NCBI GenBank assembly: GCA_902467875.1
Contig: CABQWP010000061.1
Location: forward strand, 1 to 12,105
DNA length: 12,105 nt
Source of the DNA: an uncultured Collinsella sp.
Lineage (GTDB): Bacteria > Actinomycetota > Coriobacteriia > Coriobacteriales > Coriobacteriaceae
Reading direction: 5' to 3'
Positions 7,845 to 12,105 of this stretch are shown in pieces. Numbering within the stretch: the first letter of the stretch is position 1; each line of letters starts with the position of its first letter. Position numbers and translations under genes: made by a program. Under the pieces are notes generated by a model. The model had not been told where the DNA came from, ran no database searches, and saw nothing but the letters and a program-made list of their open reading frames with translations.

Positions 7845-7875
7845 CTGACAAAAATCAGCGTATCGAGAACTTTTG

Positions 7876-7909
7876 ACAAAAAAAGGGGACGTGGAAACCA
7901 CGTCCCCTT
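7876..7909 (-). terminator. Rho-independent terminator after jag
   Basis: A 12-bp perfect stem (AAGGGGACGTGG at 7883-7894 with CCACGTCCCCTT at 7898-7909) and a 3-nt loop. On the minus strand it runs into a seven-T tract. It starts 18 bp after the jag stop and separates the rpmH-jag operon from rsmG-parAB. Confidence 0.93.
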
Positions 7910-7927
7910 AGCATAAACTCGAGTAGA

Positions 7928-8497
7928 TTATCGAGCAACAATCACCACATGGCGATCAGGGTCAGAACCCTCAGAATGAGTATCGACGGCATCATTGCCA
8001 CGAAGTGCAATGTGAACCAGTCGACGCTCGTAGGCATTCATGGGCGGAAGCGAAACACTCTTATGAGTGCGAATGGCACGCTCGGCAGCAGACTGAGCCA
8101 TGGAGGCAACCTTGTCCTGACGGCGGCTCTTGTATCCCTCGACGTCCACTACAACCGGATACCTAAAGCCAAGTTTGCGGCTCACCAGCAAAGAGAACAT
8201 AACCTGAAGGGCATCAAGGGTGCGACCATGACGGCCAATGAGAACAGCAAGGTCGGGAGCCGTTACATCCAAAATCAGCTCACCTTCGTCGCCCTCATAC
8301 TCATCGATAGGAGAGTTGGCGGCATCGAAGTGCGAAAGGATGGAACGCAGGATGGAAATAGCAACATCGGCAATGGTGTCGAGCTCCTCATCGGTCAGCT
8401 CTTCACCAGCCTTGTAGCGCTGTGCAATCTCGGGATAATCGCCCGCGACCTGCGGGGCAACCTCCTCAAGCATATCCTCGATGATCTCTTCAGACAT
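7928..8497 (-). CDS. jag: RNA-binding protein Jag/KhpB (KH and R3H domains)
   Basis: 189 residues. The first 60 or so are acidic and helical rather than a clear Jag_N domain, so this is a short form. A KH domain follows with its GxxG loop GRHG (88-91) in LIGRHGRTLDALQ, then an R3H domain with NAYERRLVHIAL (154-165) and the THSEGSDPDRHV end (173-184). KhpB proteins bind many RNAs as partners of KhpA and affect cell division and elongation in streptococci; the link to YidC is mostly genetic neighbourhood. The ATG at 8497 is chosen because GGAG lies six bases upstream; a TTG four codons earlier lies within that site. It is the last gene of the rpmH operon, 44 bp after yidC, with the 12-bp palindrome in the gap. 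Confidence 0.92.
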   Translation of the reverse strand: MSEEIIEDMLEEVAPQVAGDYPEIAQRYKAGEELTDEELDTIADVAISILRSILSHFDAANSPIDEYEGDEGELILDVTAPDLAVLIGRHGRTLDALQVMFSLLVSRKLGFRYPVVVDVEGYKSRRQDKVASMAQSAAERAIRTHKSVSLPPMNAYERRLVHIALRGNDAVDTHSEGSDPDRHVVIVAR

Positions 8498-8512
8498 GAC
8501 GTACTCCAAAAG

Positions 8513-8524
8513 TTAGGTACCTAA
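8513..8524. repeat. 12-bp palindrome TTAGGTACCTAA, copy 2
   Basis: Identical to the copy at 5009-5020. It lies between the yidC stop and jag, ending a few bases upstream of the jag ribosome binding site, where a bound protein or RNA fold could influence jag translation. The function is unknown. Confidence 0.6.
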
Positions 8525-8541
8525 ATAAGATTGATATCCCA

Positions 8542-9312
8542 CTACTTCTTCTTGTGCGGGCGCGGCTTCTTCTCTCGACGAGTGACCTCAACCTGCAGCG
8601 GAGCGTTCTTAAGACGCTCCTCCTCATCGGCCTTCGCCTTGTCGATGACCTTCTGCGTCACAAAAATCTGCTGGATAACCTGCCAAGCAGACGAGACGTC
8701 GTAGTACAGCAGAACACCAACGGGAAGGCTCCAGCCCATCCAAAGCATCATGACCGTCATGACAACGGCCATCATACGCATGCTCTGAGCCTGCTGGCCG
8801 GTCTGGTTGCGCGACATATAGAGCTGCGGAATCAGGGTCAGGACGGCGAACAGGATCAGGCAAACCAGCGCAGGCAGTGCAACCATAAAGCCATCGGCAA
8901 AGGAAGCACTCGGCGTGGTGGTCAGGTCGGGCAGGATGTTGAAGAACGAGAACGTGCCGTCGTTAAAGTACTGCGGCAGGTTGCGCAGCAATGTAAACAG
9001 GGCGAACAGGATAGGCATCTGAATCAGCAGCGGCAGACAGCCAGCCATGGGGTTGAACTTGTTCTCGCTGTAGAACTTCTGCATCTCCTCGGCCTGACGC
9101 TGGGGATCGTCGGCATAGCGCTCCTGGATCTCGAGCATCTTGGGCTGTAGCACCTGCATGCGAGCCGTCGACTTGGTCGACTTGAGCATGAGCGGCGTCA
9201 GCAGCAGACGGATGATGACCACCAGGATGATGATGGACAGGCCCCAGTCGACCGCAAAGGTCTGGATGAGCTTGAGCAGCTCGAAAAGGATGTTAACGAT
9301 CCAATCCCACAT
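8542..9312 (-). CDS. yidC: Membrane protein insertase YidC (Oxa1 family, Gram-positive type)
   Basis: 256 residues with five predicted membrane segments (about 24-44, 92-110, 143-163, 178-194, 196-218). The conserved positively charged groove residue is R35 (IIRLLLTPL). A cytoplasmic hairpin rich in charged residues (about 45-88) precedes the NPMAGCLPLLIQMPILFALF block (87-106), a family signature. There is no large periplasmic domain, as in Gram-positive forms, and no lipobox cysteine in the first 30 residues, unlike B. subtilis SpoIIIJ. The tail is strongly basic (RREKKPRPHKKK), typical for ribosome contact. YidC inserts proteins alone or with SecYEG. Its ATG follows GGAGG about 8 bp upstream; yidD ends 29 bp before. 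Confidence 0.96.
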   Translation of the reverse strand: MWDWIVNILFELLKLIQTFAVDWGLSIIILVVIIRLLLTPLMLKSTKSTARMQVLQPKMLEIQERYADDPQRQAEEMQKFYSENKFNPMAGCLPLLIQMPILFALFTLLRNLPQYFNDGTFSFFNILPDLTTTPSASFADGFMVALPALVCLILFAVLTLIPQLYMSRNQTGQQAQSMRMMAVVMTVMMLWMGWSLPVGVLLYYDVSSAWQVIQQIFVTQKVIDKAKADEEERLKNAPLQVEVTRREKKPRPHKKK

Positions 9313-9341
9313 GTAAGTTTTCCTCCGATAGCGAGTGCCCG

Positions 9342-9566
9342 CTAGGGCACAGGGTCATAACCGCCGACGTGCAGGGGATTGCAACGAGCGATGCGCCTCA
9401 CGGCAAGCCAGCAGCCTCTCAAAACACCGTGCTTCTCAATCGCCTGGATGGCGTATTGCGAGCACGTTGGGTAATAAATGCAGGCGTCAGGCAATAAGGG
9501 CGAAATAACCTGTTGATATATGCGAATAGGAGCGATGGCAACACGTCGCAAAACGTGATTGCTCAT
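9342..9566 (-). CDS. yidD: Membrane protein insertion efficiency factor YidD
   Basis: 74 residues, the usual size. An N-terminal amphipathic helix (about 3-22, IAPIRIYQQVISPLL) likely sits on the membrane. The family core CIYYPTCSQYAIQAIEKHG (29-47) and RCNPLHVGGYDPVP (61-74) are both present, with cysteines 29, 35, 52 and 62. YidD assists YidC-dependent insertion; its mechanism is not settled. Its ATG overlaps the rnpA stop as ATGA (9563-9566), and GGAGG lies just upstream inside rnpA. Confidence 0.95.
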   Translation of the reverse strand: MSNHVLRRVAIAPIRIYQQVISPLLPDACIYYPTCSQYAIQAIEKHGVLRGCWLAVRRIARCNPLHVGGYDPVP

Positions 9567-9901
9567 CGCTCCTCCCCGGCAACGCCGGCGCGCTTCATAA
9601 GCGAACGCAACGCCTTGTCCATCTCCTGCGGCGAGGAAACCCTCGTCTTGGGAGTTGCAAACAAGATGATGTCATAACCCGCAACGGGAAATCCGCAGCT
9701 GCGGGCGGCCTCGCGCATCACACGCTTAGATCGGTTGCGCACGACGGCACAACCGAGTCGCTTAGCACCAACGAAGGCGACCCTTCCGGAGTCGCCTTCG
9801 CCAACCGATTCACATATGGTCATTCGAATCAGAGGGTGATTGAAACGACGCCCCTGACTGAACACATGCTCGAAATCTTGCCGAGACTTAATAGTCTTCA
9901 T
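9563..9901 (-). CDS. rnpA: Ribonuclease P protein component
   Basis: 112 residues, normal length. The basic RNR signature VVRNRSKRVMREAAR (53-67) and the N-terminal SRQDFEHVFSQGRRF (6-20) identify it. It binds the catalytic RNase P RNA and precursor-tRNA leaders to promote 5' maturation. The rpmH stop is 20 bp upstream and yidD overlaps by 4 bp, so it belongs to the rpmH operon. The 20 bases before the ATG hold no purine-rich ribosome site, which is unusual here because every neighbour has one; initiation may depend on ribosomes finishing rpmH. No better start exists, since the N-terminus matches the family from the first residue. Confidence 0.95.
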   Translation of the reverse strand: MKTIKSRQDFEHVFSQGRRFNHPLIRMTICESVGEGDSGRVAFVGAKRLGCAVVRNRSKRVMREAARSCGFPVAGYDIILFATPKTRVSSPQEMDKALRSLMKRAGVAGEER

Positions 9902-9921
9902 GCGAGATGTGTGTATCGCTG

Positions 9922-10056
9922 CTAGACAGTGAGACGCTTGCGGCCCTTGGCGCGACGACGGGCGAGCACGGCACGACCACCCTTAGTGGCCATACGGGCA
10001 CGGAAGCCATGGGTCTTGGCACGCTTACGCTTATTAGGCTGATACGTACGCTTCAT
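9922..10056 (-). CDS. rpmH: Large ribosomal subunit protein bL34
   Basis: 44 residues, the exact usual size: MKRTYQPNKRKRAKTHGF followed by the basic RARMATKGGRAVL and RRAKGRK segments. It is a small Arg/Lys-rich protein of the 50S subunit that packs on 23S rRNA. The ATG at 10056 is chosen because it begins the family sequence and has AGGAGG eight bases upstream; the frame is open 20 codons further but without likeness. It is first gene of the rpmH-rnpA-yidD-yidC-jag operon and borders the origin. Confidence 0.97.
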   Translation of the reverse strand: MKRTYQPNKRKRAKTHGFRARMATKGGRAVLARRRAKGRKRLTV

Positions 10057-10082
10057 CTTAAGTTCCTCCTGCTGCATTTCGA

Positions 10083-10104
10083 GTGTCCGCGGGGACGCGG
10101 ACGC
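10083..10104 (-). other. Hairpin in the rpmH leader
   Basis: GTCCGCG (10085-10091) pairs with CGCGGAC (10096-10102) around a 4-nt loop, extendable by two pairs. It falls in the roughly 65-nt leader between the promoter and the rpmH ribosome site. It may stabilise the message or serve feedback control, but no known L34 motif is recognised. Confidence 0.5.
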
Positions 10105-10128
10105 AGATATAGACACGTGAGCTTGAAG

Positions 10129-10158
10129 ATTGTAGGGAAATCAATGTTCAAATGTCAA
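10129..10158 (-). promoter_or_regulatory. Strong sigma-70-type promoter of the rpmH operon
   Basis: On the minus strand, consensus -35 TTGACA (10153-10158), an 18-bp spacer and -10 TACAAT (10129-10134). Transcription should begin near 10122, giving a leader of about 65 nt. It is the best promoter in the window, as expected for a ribosomal protein gene next to the origin. Confidence 0.85.
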
Positions 10159-10255
10159 GAAATCAAAGGTAAAAGGTTGCGCAGTTCACACGGTTCCCCC
10201 ATAAGCCAAGCTCGATTTAGCGGTGCATGGCAACTTTTCACGATATTTCATCGAG

Positions 10256-10264
10256 TTTTCAACA
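10256..10264 (+). promoter_or_regulatory. DnaA-box-like 9-mer TTTTCAACA
   Basis: It lies within the context GAGTTTTCAACAGG, shared in part with the copies at 10309 and 11442. Assignment as a DnaA site is inferred from position and repetition. Confidence 0.45.
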
Positions 10265-10278
10265 GGTCATGTTGGCAA

Positions 10279-10287
10279 TGTTGAGAA
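10279..10287 (-). promoter_or_regulatory. DnaA-box-like 9-mer TTCTCAACA
   Basis: One base different from TTTTCAACA, in reverse orientation between the two direct copies. The same 9-mer recurs at 11472. Confidence 0.35.
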
Positions 10288-10308
10288 CTTTTCGTCCGTT
10301 TTCCAAAG

Positions 10309-10317
10309 TTTTCAACA
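10309..10317 (+). promoter_or_regulatory. DnaA-box-like 9-mer TTTTCAACA
   Basis: Second direct copy, 53 bp from the first, in the context AAAGTTTTCAACAGG, the longest shared context with the copy at 11442. Confidence 0.45.
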
Positions 10318-10401
10318 GGTTTTGAAAGTTTGTCGAAAGATGAGAAACATTGCACGGTGAGCTACTATTTGTTCGAAACCTTTTGGAAGATTGCGAGCGG
10401 C

Positions 10402-11754
10402 ATGTCTGACGACTTTTACACCATGGTCGATTCCGGAGACCCGGCACCCGACAACGAGCACATCACCGGCGTGCGCGAAGAGCGTGACGAAGGTGAACAG
10501 ACGACAACGCAGGCGCCAAAAGCCATGTACGCCGCGCGCATCGCCGTCTATGACGACATGCTGTCGACACCGCGTGTGATCGTCATCGATCCGCAAGATG
10601 TCCGCACGTATTTGGAAGAGACGACCAACACCGTCTACCAGTGCATGAAAGAACAAGGTGGCCATATCTCGCTCATGGTCATCCGCGAGATTGTCGAAAA
10701 CTTTATCCACGCACACTTTGCAGAGCCCATCATCTCGATTCTGGACGGCGGAGACACCATCCGCTTTGCTGACCAAGGACCCGGCATCGACGACAAGGAA
10801 CGCGCTTTCGACTTTGGCGTTACCAGCGCAAACAGCAAGATGAAGCGCTATATCCGTGGAACCGGAGCAGGGTTTCCCATGGTGCAGGAGTATTTGGAAA
10901 ACGCCGGCGGTGCCGTATCCATCGAGGACAACATGGGCAACGGCACCGTGGTTACGGTAAGCCTGAACCCTAAACGCGTGCAGGAAATCGAGCGTGCCGG
11001 CGGACGCGGTGCTGCCGTGCGGCCCGAGACGGAGCAGCCCACATATCCCCTGCCGGGAGCTTTTGCGCAGCAGCCCATGGCAACGCAGCAGATGCAGCCC
11101 CCCGTGGGGCAGATGCAGCAGCCCGGAATGCTTCCCACACAAGAGCCCCAGGCGGCATCTATGTCGATGACGCCAAACATGCCAGAGGCCATGCCGCTGG
11201 CAGATCAGGATGCAGCAGCAATGCAGCAGGCGACGGGGGCACCGGGTGGCCAGCAAATGGGCTATCAGCCGTACCAACGGGGATATCCATATCAGCAGAT
11301 GCCGCCACTGGGGTATGGCCAGCAGTTCCCGCAGCAGTACCAGCAGGGATATCAGCAGCCGTACCAGCAGATGCCGCAGCAGCAGTACAACCCCTGGGCC
11401 CAACAGATGCCTCTGCAGCCTTACCAACAGTGGCCTCAAAGTTTTCAACAGCAAATGCCGCCGATGCAGAGTTCTCAACAACCAGCAGCTCAAATGATGT
11501 ATCCTAATGCAGCAAATCAGTATGCGCAGCCACAACCGGACGTGTTCGTAAGCGATCGCGGCAACGCCGCGCTGGGCTATCTGGCGCAAAATCAAGCGTG
11601 CGGTGCAACCGATCTGGCGAGGGCGTTTGGAAACTCGGCCCCCACTTGGTCACGCACGCTCAATGACTTGGCGCAGGCCGGCTTGGTCATCAAGCATGGC
11701 CAGAAATACCATCTGACCGAACTCGGCGCCGCTCGCGTGCGAGCTCAGAGCTAA
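10402..11754 (+). CDS. GHKL-type ATPase with Gln-rich middle and C-terminal winged helix, upstream of dnaA
   Basis: 450 residues; I do not know a named family with this layout. Residues about 42-190 form a Bergerat ATP-binding fold: N-box REIVENFIHAHF with N100, G1 DQGPGI (124-129), G2 GTGAGFPMV (153-161) and a closing NGTVVTVSL (180-188). No phosphoacceptor-His domain, sensor domain or membrane segment is visible, so it is not a standard histidine kinase. Residues about 220-380 are low-complexity, rich in Gln, Pro, Met and Tyr. Residues about 385-447 look like a MarR/ArsR-style winged helix (GATDLARAFGNSAPTWSRTLNDLAQAG then a beta wing). The ATG at 10402 is chosen as the first ATG after a possible -10 (TACTAT, 10363-10368); the frame is open to a TTG at 10330, and the ribosome site is weak for every choice. 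dnaA follows after 15 bp. An ATP-controlled regulator of dnaA or the origin is inference. Confidence 0.85.
   Translation: MSDDFYTMVDSGDPAPDNEHITGVREERDEGEQTTTQAPKAMYAARIAVYDDMLSTPRVIVIDPQDVRTYLEETTNTVYQCMKEQGGHISLMVIREIVENFIHAHFAEPIISILDGGDTIRFADQGPGIDDKERAFDFGVTSANSKMKRYIRGTGAGFPMVQEYLENAGGAVSIEDNMGNGTVVTVSLNPKRVQEIERAGGRGAAVRPETEQPTYPLPGAFAQQPMATQQMQPPVGQMQQPGMLPTQEPQAASMSMTPNMPEAMPLADQDAAAMQQATGAPGGQQMGYQPYQRGYPYQQMPPLGYGQQFPQQYQQGYQQPYQQMPQQQYNPWAQQMPLQPYQQWPQSFQQQMPPMQSSQQPAAQMMYPNAANQYAQPQPDVFVSDRGNAALGYLAQNQACGATDLARAFGNSAPTWSRTLNDLAQAGLVIKHGQKYHLTELGAARVRAQS
11442..11450 (+). promoter_or_regulatory. DnaA-box-like 9-mer TTTTCAACA inside the GHKL gene
   Basis: Within CAAAGTTTTCAACAG, which matches the origin-side copy at 10309 over AAAGTTTTCAACAG. 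It also encodes S-F-Q-Q, so a chance origin from Gln codons is possible. Confidence 0.3.
11472..11480 (+). promoter_or_regulatory. DnaA-box-like 9-mer TTCTCAACA inside the GHKL gene
   Basis: Thirty bases after the TTTTCAACA at 11442 and identical to the minus-strand 9-mer at 10279. It encodes S-S-Q-Q. Confidence 0.25.
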
Positions 11755-11769
11755 AGAACGGGAGAGACA

Positions 11770-12105
11770 GTGGACGAGGAAGCAAGCATCATCCTGGGGG
11801 ATGCCATCGCCTTTTGCCAGCGCGACGGCCAAGATGCACGCCTCATCAACATGCTGGGGCAATCGCGGGCCATAAGCCTGACCGAAGATACGCTCACGAT
11901 CGAGGCCCCCTCGCGCTTTGCCATCGCGCAGCTCAAAAAGCATCAGCCGACTATTGAGGCCTATCTGGAAGAAATCGCCTTTGCACCGATCGCGCTCGAC
12001 ATCGTGGCACCGCAAGGCGCCGCGACGGAATCCGCTGCCACGACGGCGCCCGCCACGGCTCCCGCCGCTTCCCCCGCGGGGGCGGCCCCCCCCGGGGCCG
12101 CAGCT
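11770..12105 (+). CDS. dnaA: Chromosomal replication initiator DnaA, 5' part (runs off the right edge)
   Basis: 112 codons are present. GTG (11770-11772) follows GGGAG five bases upstream. Residues about 5-80 resemble DnaA domain I: a helical start, then LTEDTLTIEAPSRFAIAQLKKHQPTIEAYL, matching the family pattern in which a strand ending in 'apn-F' leads into helices. From about 86 an Ala/Pro/Thr-rich stretch fits the flexible domain II. The AAA+ domain III and DNA-binding domain IV lie outside the window, so the call rests on a divergent domain I and on position next to the rpmH-side origin. Domain I normally binds DnaB and regulators; the usual Trp residues of this domain are absent here. 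It is probably co-transcribed with the GHKL gene. Confidence 0.8.
   Translation, partial: MDEEASIILGDAIAFCQRDGQDARLINMLGQSRAISLTEDTLTIEAPSRFAIAQLKKHQPTIEAYLEEIAFAPIALDIVAPQGAATESAATTAPATAPAASPAGAAPPGAAA

Larger units (their letters stand above)
10140..10335. other. Probable oriC (rpmH side), with repeated DnaA-box-like 9-mers
   Basis: This AT-richer, gene-free stretch lies between rpmH and the dnaA unit, the classical origin position, and genes mostly point away from it on both sides. It holds TTTTCAACA twice (10256, 10309), TTCTCAACA once on the minus strand (10279-10287), and weaker relatives TTTTCCAAA (10299) and TTTTCACGA (10235). These differ from the E. coli box TTATCCACA at two or more positions. 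I did not find a convincing unwinding element or DnaA-trio. The limits given are approximate. Confidence 0.6.
11061..11541 (+). repeat. Gln-rich low-complexity coding segment
   Basis: It encodes residues about 221-380 of the GHKL protein: 48 of 160 residues are Gln, with recurrent YQQ, QQM and PYQQ units and many CAG codons. It is not a clean tandem repeat but is prone to length variation. Confidence 0.8.

Noticed and set aside
7949..8524. Plus-strand open frame of 191 codons opposite jag
   Set aside because: jag is certain from its KH and R3H motifs; the opposite frame shows no domain.
10210..10255. CTCGAT...ATCGAG inverted repeat as an origin stem
   Set aside because: Only 6-bp arms more than 30 bp apart; too likely by chance.
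9907..10284. Plus-strand open frame across rpmH and the origin
   Set aside because: It crosses the rpmH gene, promoter and putative oriC; there is no ribosome site and no likeness to any family.
10330..10401. 24-codon extension of the GHKL protein from a TTG
   Set aside because: The segment contains the likely -10 region and origin sequence, and no ribosome site precedes the TTG; not fully excluded.
11281..11465. CRISPR-like or tandem-repeat array in the CAG-rich region
   Set aside because: Repeats are irregular 3-12 bp codon-phase units with no constant spacers; explained by Gln-rich coding.
10312..11595. Long minus-strand open frame of 427 codons opposite the GHKL gene
   Set aside because: Its His/Leu/Arg-rich product is the reverse reading of CAG/CAA-rich codons; it has no ribosome site or domain, and the plus frame carries clear GHKL motifs.

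Overview
The window looks like the replication-origin neighbourhood of a moderately high-GC Gram-positive chromosome. The gene content and protein style suggest a Coriobacteriia (Collinsella-like) bacterium. That is inferred from the order rpmH-rnpA-yidD-yidC-jag, rsmG-parA-parB and dnaA, from a one-domain Gram-positive type YidC, and from an ATP-binding protein placed directly ahead of a divergent dnaA. No rRNA, tRNA, insertion sequence, phage gene or CRISPR array was seen.

Layout from left to right. (1) Positions 1-3681, minus strand: ddl followed by an overlapping exonuclease-DinG helicase gene that runs off the left edge. (2) Positions 3767-4892, plus strand: rlmN, divergent from ddl, with a strong hairpin terminator. 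(3) Positions 4955-7831, minus strand: rsmG, three perfect parS sites, parA, parB and a small membrane-anchored ORF, ending in a terminator. This block is clearly more AT-rich than its flanks. (4) Positions 7883-10158, minus strand: a strong promoter, then rpmH, rnpA, yidD, yidC, jag and a textbook terminator. (5) About 10140-10335: an intergenic stretch with repeated TTTTCAACA-type 9-mers, the probable oriC. (6) Positions 10402-12105, plus strand: a GHKL ATPase with a Gln-rich middle and a C-terminal winged helix, then 15 bp later the 5' end of dnaA, which runs off the right edge.

How the genes fit together. DnaA initiates at oriC. ParA/ParB acting on parS place and segregate the origins. 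RpmH and RnpA serve the ribosome and tRNA 5' maturation. YidC, helped by YidD, inserts membrane proteins, and Jag/KhpB is an RNA-binding partner of that operon. RsmG and RlmN methylate rRNA. Ddl feeds peptidoglycan synthesis, and the DinG-type helicase acts in DNA repair.

The least ordinary element is the 450-residue GHKL/Q-rich/wHTH protein apparently co-transcribed with dnaA. The same DnaA-box-like 9-mers flank it upstream and occur again within its Q-rich coding segment, which raises the possibility of a two-part origin and a dedicated initiation regulator. The DNA also shows an evenly spaced parS array (39-bp pitch) and a 12-bp palindrome, TTAGGTACCTAA, that occurs exactly twice at gene borders.
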